DNA from: Adhaeretor mobilis
Lineage (GTDB): Bacteria; Planctomycetota; Planctomycetia; Pirellulales; Lacipirellulaceae
Assembly (NCBI RefSeq): GCF_007741515.1
Contig: NZ_CP036263.1
Coordinates: forward strand, 3,149,178-3,213,177
Reading direction: 5' to 3'
DNA length: 64,000 nucleotides
Within the stretch, counting starts at the first letter, position 1. Every line of letters starts with the position of its first letter. The notes below the pieces were generated by a model, which saw nothing but the letters and a program-made list of their open reading frames with translations, was not told the origin of the DNA and ran no database searches. Made by a program: the position numbers and the translations under genes. Below are positions 9,445 through 17,187 of the stretch, piece by piece.

Positions 9445-12400
9445 GTAACACTGCCACCAAAGAAGCCGCCTTCGAGACCGTGATCGACACCCATCTCGTC
9501 GATCATGGCTACGTCTCGGTGCCAAGCCCTGCGTTTGACTGCGAGCTAGCGATCTTCCCCGAGGTCGTGCTCGGTTTTATCCGGGAGACCCAGCCTAAGG
9601 AATGGTCTCGCCTGCATAAGTTGCACGGCGAGCGGACCGGCGATCAAATTATCGCTGACCTGTGCAAGTGGATGGACTCGCACGGCTCGCTCGCCACGCT
9701 ACGGCACGGCTTCAAGTGTTACGGACGGACACTACGCGTGGCCTTTTTCAAGCCGGCCCACGGCATGAACCCCGACCTCGCGGCCAAGTACGCCGCCAAC
9801 CGGGTCGGCGTCACCCGGCAGCTCTACTACAAGTCAGACTCGAAGAAGTCGATTGATGTCGTGCTGAGCGTCAATGGGATTCCGCTCGTCACGATCGAGC
9901 TCAAGAACCCGATGACCGGTCAGACGGTCGATAACGCAAAGCGGCAGTACCAGAACGACCGCGACCCGAACGACCCAATCTTCCTGTTTAAGCGGCGAAC
10001 CTTAGTTCACTTCGCCGCCGATCCTGATCTCGTTTTCATGACAACCCGCTTAGCGGGTACGGCAACCTACTTCTTGCCATTTAACCGGGGCAATAAAGGC
10101 GGGGCCGGCAATCCAGCCGACCCAGCAGGCCGCTCCTACAAGACGGCTTACCTCTGGGAGCAAGTCTTTGAACGGGATAGCTTCCTCGACCTACTCGCCC
10201 GATTTCTGCATTTACAGATTGAGGATAAGCGGACCGAAGACGGCACCAAAGTTCGCCGGGAAACTATGATCTTCCCGCGTTACCACCAGCTCGACGCCGT
10301 TCGCAAGCTCGTCGCAGCGACCGAGAAGAAGGGGCCGGGCACGAACTACCTGGTCGAGCACTCAGCCGGCAGCGGCAAGAGCAACACCATCGCGTGGCTT
10401 GCTCATCGCCTGTCATCGCTGCACAACACGAAGGACGAGCGGATTTTTGACTCGGTCATCGTCGTGACCGATCGCGTCGTGCTCGATCAACAACTTCAAG
10501 ACACTGTTTACCAGTTCGAGCACCGCATGGGGGTGGTCCAAAAGATCGACGACGACTCGCGGCAGCTCGCCGAGGCCCTAGAGAACTCTGTTCCGCTCAT
10601 CATCACAACGCTCCAGAAGTTTCCGTTTGTCTCTCGCCAACTTCTCAAAATGGCGGAGGAACGCGGCGAGGAAGCGAGCGGGCTGCTTCCTACTCGCAAA
10701 TGCGCTGTTGTCATTGATGAAGCCCACAGTTCGCAGTCGGGTGAGACCTCGACTGAATTGAAGGCGGTCCTCGGCGGTGAAGACCTTGCCGACCGAGCGA
10801 AGAAGGCTGCCGAAGAAGACGGGGAATCGAAGCTAGAGGAACTCTACCGTTCGATGGCCAAGCGGAGTCGTCAAGCGAACCTTAGTTTCTTCGCGTTCAC
10901 GGCAACGCCGAAGCACAAGACACTCAAGGTGTTCGGCTCAGACCGAGAGCCACACCGATACACGATGCGGCAGGCGATCGAAGAAGGCTTCATTCTCGAC
11001 GTACTCCGCAACTACGTTACTTATGCGACCTACTTTCACTTACTGCGGGCTAGCGACGATGATCCGAACGTCGAGCGGAAGAAAGCGGCTAGGGCACTTG
11101 CCAGGTACCTGAAACTTCATCCGCATAACGTTGCCCAGAAGACGCAGATTATGGTTGAGCACTTCCATGCGGTGACTCGACATAAAATCGGCGGTCGTGC
11201 GAAGGCGATGGTCGTGACTGGTTCGCGTTTAGAGGCAGTACGCTACAAGCAAGCGTTCGATAAGTATATCCGTGAGCGAAAGTATCCAATCAAGACGCTC
11301 GTCGCTTTTTCAGGCACCGTGACCGACGACAAGCTCAAAGATGTGAGCTATACCGAAGTAGAGATGAACGACGGCGTGAAAGAGAAAGAGTTGCCTGAAG
11401 CTTTCGGAACGCCCGACTATCAGGTGCTTCTCGTCGCGGAGAAGTACCAAACTGGCTTCGATCAGCCGCTGCTTCATACGATGTTTATTGACAAGCGGCT
11501 TTCGGGCATTCAAGCGGTGCAAACGCTCTCGCGGTTGAACCGCACTCACCCACTCAAGGAGGACACTTTTGTTTTAGACTTTGTCAAAGACAACCGCGAC
11601 GAGGTACAGACGGCATTCAAGACCTACTTCGACGGTGCAGAACTTGGTGAGGACGTAGACCCGGCAAAGATGTACGAGGTGAAGGCCGAACTCGACGCGT
11701 CAGGAGTCTACTTGGCCGAAGAAGTCGAGCGGTTCGCTGCGATCTACTACAAGCCGCGACGCAAGCAAAGCCCGGCTGACCACCAGGCGATGAACGCGAC
11801 GCTCGATCCGGCAGTGTCCCGATTCAAGGTCAAGCAATCGGACGACAATGACGAGGCAGAGCTTTGGCGCGGCAAACTAGCAGCTTACCGCAACCTATAT
11901 GCCTTCCTTAGCCAAGTTATCCCCTATCAAGACTCCGATCTTGAGAAGCTCTACACCTACCTTCGACACCTAGCTCCCAAACTTCCTAAAAGGCAGACAG
12001 GGCCGACCTACGAGTTCGACGACGAAGTACGGCTGGACTACTACCGACTTCAAAAAATCAGTGAAGGCTCGATCAGCCTTGCCGATGCCGAGCTACGCCA
12101 ACTAGACGGCCCTGTCGAGGTCGGAACCGGGATCGTCCGTGAAGAAGAGGTGCCGCTTTCACGCCTGATTGACGTGGTCAATGATCGTTTCGGAACTGAT
12201 TTCACAGATGCTGACCAGTTGTTCTTCGATCAGCTTGTTGAAGAGGCGATGCGTGATGAAGGGTTAAAGCGAGCTGCCGAGGTCAACCCTGCGGACAAGT
12301 TCGAGTTGGTCTTCAAGAACCTACTCGAAGCACTTTTTATTGAACGAATTGACCAAAACCAGGATATTTTCGCCCGCTTCATGAATGATGACCTGTTCCA

Positions 12401-12482
12401 GAAGCTTATCACGGCCGGACTCAGCGAAGAGACCTATCGTAGGCTACGAGGCATGCCGAATACAGACACGCCAAAGAAGTAG
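9441..12482 (+). CDS. hsdR: Type I restriction endonuclease subunit HsdR
   Basis: A 1013-residue motor-nuclease subunit. The N-terminal PD-(D/E)XK nuclease domain shows IDVVLSVNGIPLVTIELKNP (ExK about 151). The SF2 translocase follows: Walker A SAGSGKSN (about 310), DEAH (about 425), motif III FFAFTATP (about 484) and motif VI TLSRLNRT (about 694). The C-terminal helical region binds the MTase core. The enzyme translocates DNA and cuts at a distance from unmodified sites. Its ATG overlaps the ptuB stop. It is the last gene of the operon; no terminator is visible before the next gene. Length is normal, with no frameshift. Confidence 0.95.
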   Translation: MSNTATKEAAFETVIDTHLVDHGYVSVPSPAFDCELAIFPEVVLGFIRETQPKEWSRLHKLHGERTGDQIIADLCKWMDSHGSLATLRHGFKCYGRTLRVAFFKPAHGMNPDLAAKYAANRVGVTRQLYYKSDSKKSIDVVLSVNGIPLVTIELKNPMTGQTVDNAKRQYQNDRDPNDPIFLFKRRTLVHFAADPDLVFMTTRLAGTATYFLPFNRGNKGGAGNPADPAGRSYKTAYLWEQVFERDSFLDLLARFLHLQIEDKRTEDGTKVRRETMIFPRYHQLDAVRKLVAATEKKGPGTNYLVEHSAGSGKSNTIAWLAHRLSSLHNTKDERIFDSVIVVTDRVVLDQQLQDTVYQFEHRMGVVQKIDDDSRQLAEALENSVPLIITTLQKFPFVSRQLLKMAEERGEEASGLLPTRKCAVVIDEAHSSQSGETSTELKAVLGGEDLADRAKKAAEEDGESKLEELYRSMAKRSRQANLSFFAFTATPKHKTLKVFGSDREPHRYTMRQAIEEGFILDVLRNYVTYATYFHLLRASDDDPNVERKKAARALARYLKLHPHNVAQKTQIMVEHFHAVTRHKIGGRAKAMVVTGSRLEAVRYKQAFDKYIRERKYPIKTLVAFSGTVTDDKLKDVSYTEVEMNDGVKEKELPEAFGTPDYQVLLVAEKYQTGFDQPLLHTMFIDKRLSGIQAVQTLSRLNRTHPLKEDTFVLDFVKDNRDEVQTAFKTYFDGAELGEDVDPAKMYEVKAELDASGVYLAEEVERFAAIYYKPRRKQSPADHQAMNATLDPAVSRFKVKQSDDNDEAELWRGKLAAYRNLYAFLSQVIPYQDSDLEKLYTYLRHLAPKLPKRQTGPTYEFDDEVRLDYYRLQKISEGSISLADAELRQLDGPVEVGTGIVREEEVPLSRLIDVVNDRFGTDFTDADQLFFDQLVEEAMRDEGLKRAAEVNPADKFELVFKNLLEALFIERIDQNQDIFARFMNDDLFQKLITAGLSEETYRRLRGMPNTDTPKK

Positions 12483-12595
12483 TCGGCGCGACAACGGTAC
12501 ACAACGAAGCGACTCCGGTTGCCCTTCCTATAAAGCTAGCGTTCAGCGAATCGCAGTTCTTGCAGTCGGCGTCCTTTCCGTGCTACTGCTGGCGG

Positions 12596-13372
12596 ATGAA
12601 GGAGCAATTCGCACTCGCAGCCAGCAAAGACGTGCTGGATCACCTAGATGCGGCTGCCGCTCAAGCGGGCCTCAGCCGTGGCCAAGCGTTCGAAGACTTC
12701 CTGACGTTTGTGCGGTGCAGCTTGTCAGGGCAGACGATGGAAGAAGAGTATCTGCAAACCGTCGCCAAGGGATACGCCAAAGGGAAAGAAGGCGAGCGTG
12801 GCATTGATTTGGTGGGCAAAGCGTTTGGCTCACTCGTCATGGCGATGGAAGAGACCGGCCAGGATGTGCTTGGCGATATCTTTACCGGTGGCATCACTTA
12901 TGGCGAACGCGGCCAGTTCTTCACACCTGACGCCATATGCGAGCTGATGGTCGAGATGACGACCGGCCACGATGGCGAAGAGCCACGCTCCGTGAATGAT
13001 CCCGCCTGCGGGTCAGGCCGCTTTCTGCTGTCGGTCGGCAAGAAGCATCCCAACTGGGAGTTTGTCGGTCAGGACGTAGACCACCGCTGTGCCCAAATGA
13101 CCGCGATCAACCTGGGGCTCAACGGCCTCAAAGGCTGGGCCGTCTGGCAAAACACCCTCACCTTTGAATGCCATCGTACTTACCGTATCGGTTTCAACCT
13201 GAGCGGCGGTGTCATTCGCGAAGTCCCGGTGGAGGACTCGCCATTCGGTAAGGCTTCGTCGAAGTCAGACATCAACTTTATTGGGGAGGATATTGCAGCT
13301 CCGGCAGTATTGGAGTTGCTAAAGCCGCCGAAGCCTGATGCAGAGACAGGGACGCAACTTGACATGTTTTAG
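12596..13372 (+). CDS. N-6 DNA methylase-like protein lacking the catalytic NPPY/F motif
   Basis: A 258-residue protein. The N-terminal helical part (about 1-105) leads to RGQFFTPDAICELM, SAM-binding motif I DPACGSG (about 136) and the acidic GQDVD motif. Where HsdM-like enzymes then show FDxxxANPPF, this protein reads YRIGFNLSGGVIREV, with no NPPY/F anywhere. Homologues of this type are common on plasmids and ICEs near antirestriction genes. It might bind SAM or DNA without methylating, or act as an antirestriction factor; this is inference. ATG at 12596 is preferred over upstream TTG codons because it starts at MKEQFALAASK. It lies 113 bp after hsdR. Confidence 0.7.
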   Translation: MKEQFALAASKDVLDHLDAAAAQAGLSRGQAFEDFLTFVRCSLSGQTMEEEYLQTVAKGYAKGKEGERGIDLVGKAFGSLVMAMEETGQDVLGDIFTGGITYGERGQFFTPDAICELMVEMTTGHDGEEPRSVNDPACGSGRFLLSVGKKHPNWEFVGQDVDHRCAQMTAINLGLNGLKGWAVWQNTLTFECHRTYRIGFNLSGGVIREVPVEDSPFGKASSKSDINFIGEDIAAPAVLELLKPPKPDAETGTQLDMF

Positions 13373-13433
13373 GGCTGCTTTTCATCGTGCGACTTGATCG
13401 CTCTGCCAATGTGATAATAAAGATTAGGGAAAA

Positions 13434-13640
13434 TCATGTGCCGCGATTGGACTTCGAGTGGATCGCCTGCCAGGGATGCTCCCATCGAACGGCAGCTGTA
13501 ACTCCGGGCTTTAGAAAATCGTAGCACTCTCCGCAACGCACCGTACGGCAAGTGATTTCCGCTGTGATATGAGGACCCTCACTCAACGATTGACACAACG
13601 GGCAGAGAATCGTTAGCTGGGAATAATTTTCGCTCATCAT
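13434..13640 (-). CDS. Possible small zinc-ribbon protein
   Basis: A 68-residue frame with two CxxC knuckles, CPLC (13-16) and CGEC (36-39), spaced as in small zinc ribbons, plus an extra Cys at 31. It sits alone on the minus strand between two plus-strand genes. There is no clear SD, and no family is recognised. The paired cysteines are the only support for it being a real gene. Confidence 0.35.
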   Translation of the reverse strand: MMSENYSQLTILCPLCQSLSEGPHITAEITCRTVRCGECYDFLKPGVTAAVRWEHPWQAIHSKSNRGT

Positions 13641-13740
13641 CGTTCAACAATAAATCGAAGTGCAGGAAAATTGCAACCGGTACCTGCCGTTGACTTTTTT
13701 TTTCTTGCGCTCGTGTACCGCATACTTTACTATCGATCGT

Positions 13741-14106
13741 ATGAGAGATTGGGGATACAAACCACTGGAGAACGATGGAGCGTTAAATGAACTAGGCCGG
13801 CTCTTCGAAGAGAGTCGGCTAGCCGACAAAGTAATTGAATCGTTCGAGCAAGACGTTCACGACAACTCGGCTGAAATCAGAGCAACGGCTTACTTGGTTT
13901 ACATCCTAGCAAATCACGGTTTGTGGCAAGACGGTCGACTAGCTGAAGTCACATCTCTCGCCATTTCTCGGTTGCAAACCATTCTAGATGAAGAAGTCGA
14001 AGAAAACGTCAATCTTCATGGTGAAACGATTCATCTCTTGAACCAGTTGCGCCAAGTAGAGCCCAAGCCCGGACAGAATGTTAGCTACCCTCCTTGCGAA
14101 CCTTGA
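13741..14106 (+). CDS. Small DUF4259-like protein
   Basis: A 121-residue protein beginning MRDWGYKPLENDGALN, which resembles the WG-x-x-FENDxA opening of DUF4259 proteins. The rest is predicted helical (KVIESFEQD, IRATAYLVYILA, LAISRLQTILDEEVEEN). No catalytic motif is visible and the function is unknown. The ATG at 13741 is preferred to an upstream start because it begins at the conserved opening. It is a lone gene in the accessory region. Confidence 0.55.
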   Translation: MRDWGYKPLENDGALNELGRLFEESRLADKVIESFEQDVHDNSAEIRATAYLVYILANHGLWQDGRLAEVTSLAISRLQTILDEEVEENVNLHGETIHLLNQLRQVEPKPGQNVSYPPCEP

Positions 14107-14461
14107 ATATTCAATTTCGAAGCGCAAAATTGAGCCCCAACCTATAGTTAGTTGCGACTACCGATTCCGCAAGCGGCTAGATCCACAGCTATTGGCTTGA
14201 TTGCAATCGGCTGGAACGGGTTTCGCATGACTCAATGGACTTTAGAAATTGCGTCTCCGCCAAAGACCGAGTGTGAACCGGATCCTTCAACCTCTTGTGA
14301 AGATAGCAGACTCGAACAGAGTTGGTTGAGATGGCCAGAACTTTCATCCCCCGGCCTGGGACTGAAGGATGGCTGACCGATAAAAAGTTGACTCCTTTAC
14401 GAATCAAGCGTAGCGTCGTCCTTGACACTGATGTCGAGTAACTTATTAAAGGAGTGACACT
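14107..14461. other. Intergenic stretch without a convincing gene
   Basis: No supported gene, RNA or repeat. It must contain the promoter of the small gene starting at 14462, which has an AAAGGAG SD at about 14447. Confidence 0.4.
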
Positions 14462-14728
14462 ATGAGCAACACCTCAGGAGGTCCAATCGCGACCCTCAAA
14501 GACCATTATATCAAAGCAGCAATCTGGAAAAACGAATCCGACAAAGGAGCCTTCTATTCCGCCACCATTGAACGCACCTACAAGCAGGGTGACGAGTACA
14601 AGTCTTCCCAATCATTCAGCGGACGTGATGTTTTGGCAGCAGGGCAGCTTCTGCTGCGAGCCTATGAGCAGATCCTGGAGCAAGAGCAGGCTGACTTCGC
14701 AGCAAGTCAACCTAAGCCAGAATGCTAG
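14462..14728 (+). CDS. Small conserved mobile-element protein, paralogue A
   Basis: An 88-residue protein of a small family seen on conjugative plasmids and ICEs. The core is IKAAIWKNES...GAFYSATIERTYK, then SFSGRDVLAAGQLLLRAYEQI. The same pattern (IAIWKNE, FYS, ER-YKD, SGTQLLQAGRL, AYDRI, EADxxAS) recurs in the gene at 30387-30659 on the opposite strand near the other end of the element. Composition suggests a small alpha/beta fold, possibly nucleic-acid-binding; no function is established. The strong SD AAAGGAG and ATG at 14462 set the start. Confidence 0.75.
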   Translation: MSNTSGGPIATLKDHYIKAAIWKNESDKGAFYSATIERTYKQGDEYKSSQSFSGRDVLAAGQLLLRAYEQILEQEQADFAASQPKPEC

Positions 14729-14774
14729 GCAATTCCCTATTTGCTGGTGAAAACCCCGAGGTTAGGTAGCATAG

Positions 14775-14972
14775 CTACCGCTTTGGTCGTGGCGTTCGCC
14801 GGGGCTGCAGCCTGGGTTTGCGTCGGGGCTTCCGGCGCTTCTTCAGCTGAGGAGTCAGACGACGTTTATTTGTCCGTTTGGGCGAAAGGCCTGCCACCCT
14901 CTTAAATTTCGCCGCCAGCAGTCGCTTGATCACGAGCGTTTTCTTTAAGCTGGGCGAGGCGGGTTTGGCCAT
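14775..14972 (-). CDS. Very basic small protein downstream of the primase-like gene
   Basis: A 65-residue protein that is about 40 percent Lys plus Arg, with a C-terminal tail of PRRKP/RRTPRPKR repeats. ATG is preceded by an AGGAGGAGGGGAG Shine-Dalgarno stretch 8 or so bases away, which makes it a credible gene despite its size. It is the last of three minus-strand genes (HTH protein, primase-like, basic protein), separated from the primase stop by 15 bases. It may be a DNA-binding or charge-neutralising protein used in replication or transfer. No family is recognised. Confidence 0.6.
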   Translation of the reverse strand: MAKPASPSLKKTLVIKRLLAAKFKRVAGLSPKRTNKRRLTPQLKKRRKPRRKPRLQPRRTPRPKR

Positions 14973-14987
14973 CGGTCTCCCCTCCTC

Positions 14988-16007
14988 CTATTGTCCGATA
15001 CTTGGCGCATTGAACGAGGCGGCAACGGAACTTCGTGACCGCATCAGAACCTGGTTCCAATCTTCGCCAAGCTCGGCGGGGCGGTCGTCGCGATAACCAA
15101 GATCGACCCGGCCTGATTGCTTCACAAGTTCAGCAAGGTGAGCAGTCAGTGCGTCGCCCGCCTCGTCGTTGTCGAACGCAGCGACGATCTGAGCCCCCTC
15201 CTCCATGCGTCGGATCGCTGAGAGCACTAGTGCCGGTTGTTGCGGGTTCATCCGCCCGCTGAGCGAAGCCACGCGAAGGCCCTCTAATCCACGAACAGCA
15301 AGGTAAGAAAGGGCATCAAGGCCACTCTCCGCAAAAGCAAGCACGCGGTCACCAGTAAATCCGGCAGACATCCAAAGCCCCTTACGGCCCCCTTTGCTGA
15401 ACATATTTACGTCAGCCCCTTTGATCTCGTAGCCGACCAACTGGCGATGGTCGTCCCCTCCTCCCGCGGACGCTCCCCAGTGCGGAAACACCACCGAACC
15501 ACGTCGCGGGCAATAGCGTACGCGTCCCCGCAGTCGTTCACTTTGCAGCATATTAAATGGAATCCCACGCGTCTCGCAAAGATAAGCATGAGGCTGGGCA
15601 ATAGGGTCGAAAGTGGAGTACCGAGCCGCGACGCCTAGTAGGTCGGGTTCGCTCGGCCGGATCGTTTCGGCATACCGCGTGGCGTATTGCTCGCGTACGT
15701 TGGTAACGTAGCCCGAGTTCAGGAAAGGCCGTAACAATTGACGGACTCGACCCAACGAGCATCCCGGCTCGATCACTCGTTGAGCGAAATCAATGGCCGT
15801 TCCGCTTGAACTCGGATCGAAGACACTGCAGTAGACAAAGTGCGAGCCGTTCTGGGCGACGATGATCTTGTCTCTCCCACTCTGCATGAGGACTGAATGC
15901 CGTGTCGATTTGCGACGGTTTATTTCATAGCCGTGGGCGCTAGCGATAAGACTCAGGTTGAGCTTTTTGAAGGCCTCCACCTCCGACGCACGATCCAAGT
16001 AGTTCAT
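14988..16007 (-). CDS. TOPRIM-domain primase-like protein (DUF3991-type)
   Basis: A 339-residue protein. The N-terminal region (about 10-90, LIASAHGYEINRRKSTRHSVL, then DPSSSGTAIDFAQ) resembles the zinc-less primase/DUF3991 region of mobile elements. The C-terminal TOPRIM domain has the acidic AESGLDALSYL (about 225) and the DxD in AAFDNDEAGDAL (about 275). Such proteins are plasmid or ICE primases or nickase-like enzymes. The start is ATG at 16007, with GAGGGGGC upstream, 13 bases after the stop of the HTH gene, so the two are cotranscribed. It runs divergent from repC and is most likely part of the element's replication module. Confidence 0.75.
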   Translation of the reverse strand: MNYLDRASEVEAFKKLNLSLIASAHGYEINRRKSTRHSVLMQSGRDKIIVAQNGSHFVYCSVFDPSSSGTAIDFAQRVIEPGCSLGRVRQLLRPFLNSGYVTNVREQYATRYAETIRPSEPDLLGVAARYSTFDPIAQPHAYLCETRGIPFNMLQSERLRGRVRYCPRRGSVVFPHWGASAGGGDDHRQLVGYEIKGADVNMFSKGGRKGLWMSAGFTGDRVLAFAESGLDALSYLAVRGLEGLRVASLSGRMNPQQPALVLSAIRRMEEGAQIVAAFDNDEAGDALTAHLAELVKQSGRVDLGYRDDRPAELGEDWNQVLMRSRSSVAASFNAPSIGQ

Positions 16008-16020
16008 GTTAGTAGCCCCC

Positions 16021-16626
16021 TCACCCGAATAGCTTCTGCCAGAGCGACTTGTTCCGCTCTGCATGCAACGCTCGCTTATAACGCTCTAGCTTCCGCTCGG
16101 CCTCCTCACTCAACTGGCGTTCCCGGCGGGCTTGTTCTTCCTGATTGGCGATCCGCTTCTCTAGGGATTTAATCGATTTTCCCCAGTCCCCTACTCGGTC
16201 GGTAGTGTCTTGCGACTGGTCGGTAATTAGCAGCAAGGCCTTACTGTGCTGATCCTGCGACTTGGCAAGGTTCTCACGCAAATTGGCGATCTCATCTTCC
16301 AGCTGTCGCCGTTCGCGCGTCCGTTCCGAGAGCAGGTTTTCTTGCGTTGATTCACTAGCAGCGAGCTTCTCGGTCAATCGGACAATCTCTGCCCTGACGT
16401 CCAAATCGGACGAGTCCTGACGATCTCTGACAGCATTGGACGGCGCATTGATCTGGTCAATCGTCTTCACCAGCGGATAGACCCGCTCCAGTTCTGAAAC
16501 GTCGATGACCTTCTTGTTCTTGCCATCCCGCGAACTCGAGAGCTTACCCGACTTGGTGGCGGCATTGATTGTTTCGCGACTCTTGCCGGTTAAAAGGGCG
16601 GCTTCCCTGACACTCACTTTGGACAT
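16021..16626 (-). CDS. HTH plus coiled-coil DNA-binding protein
   Basis: A 201-residue protein. The N-terminal helix-turn-helix (VSVREAALLTGKSRETINAATKSG) is followed by SSSRDGKNKKVIDVSELERVY, then a long coiled coil (about 65-195) rich in Glu, Arg and Gln, and a C-terminal KSLWQKLFG amphipathic tail. Proteins with this layout occur next to plasmid replication genes; some are labelled entry-exclusion or partition-like without proof. The ATG at 16626 lies 9 bases after an AGGAG SD. The TGTCAG-rich region lies directly upstream, so it is the prime candidate to bind those sites and regulate itself and repC; that is inference. Confidence 0.7.
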   Translation of the reverse strand: MSKVSVREAALLTGKSRETINAATKSGKLSSSRDGKNKKVIDVSELERVYPLVKTIDQINAPSNAVRDRQDSSDLDVRAEIVRLTEKLAASESTQENLLSERTRERRQLEDEIANLRENLAKSQDQHSKALLLITDQSQDTTDRVGDWGKSIKSLEKRIANQEEQARRERQLSEEAERKLERYKRALHAERNKSLWQKLFG

Positions 16627-16638
16627 GTTGGACAACTC

Positions 16639-16869
16639 CTGACAGCAACTTCAGTGAAGAGCGTGCCATAAGTGGAACCGAAAGGCGAGCAAAACTTTCT
16701 GTCAGATCAGCCTGACAATCGGACCGGTGGACGATCAGACCTGACGTCAGGTATCTAACTAGGTTGTCAGGACGCTGCGTATCGCATTGAACGGCAACAC
16801 CTTTTTCAGTCAGGTGTATTGTCAGACGCTGTCAACTTGATTGACGCTCTGACAATGTGTTACTGTCAG
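16639..16869. repeat. Seven TGTCAG/CTGACA hexamers in 231 bp: candidate operators or iterons
   Basis: TGTCAG occurs at 16700, 16765, 16820 and 16864, and CTGACA at 16639, 16712 and 16849. Partial copies (CAGTCAGG, CTGTCAAC) also occur. About 0.1 exact hexamers would be expected by chance in this length on both strands. The copies lie between the divergent HTH gene and repC. Confidence 0.75.
16739..16752. promoter_or_regulatory. 14-bp perfect palindrome ACCTGACGTCAGGT
   Basis: A perfect palindrome built from two head-to-head CCTGAC half-sites, inside the TGTCAG cluster. The geometry suggests a dimeric-protein operator. Confidence 0.6.
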
Positions 16870-17187
16870 GCAGTCGATTCCTTTTCTTGGGGATTCTTTC
16901 GAGAGGAACTGAGGGCGGAATTGATCCCCTACTCCATTCGCGAGCAGGGTCTTTTCTTTCAACCCACGACCAAGGAGGGCGTCACCCGAAAGAAGTCACG
17001 AGACCATAGAAAAAACCGCCGTTGGCGCGGTGGTTTGTAGACAAAGAGCGTCTTTGCGTTGATCTGATAACTTACCCTAGCGCTCTTTAATGAAAGATGC
17101 AAACCTTTTCTGGTTCGGCAGCGTTTATTTGCGGCCTGACTATCGCATCTTGTGGACTCGCACGGATGAGGGAACGCTAATGCATGA

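Noticed and set aside
16639..16869. CRISPR-like array
   Set aside because: Repeats are only 6 bases, occur in both orientations with irregular spacing, and no cas genes are present.
16819..17040. 73-codon frame between the HTH gene and repC
   Set aside because: It overlaps the TGTCAG cluster, has no SD and no family signature; the region is better read as regulatory.
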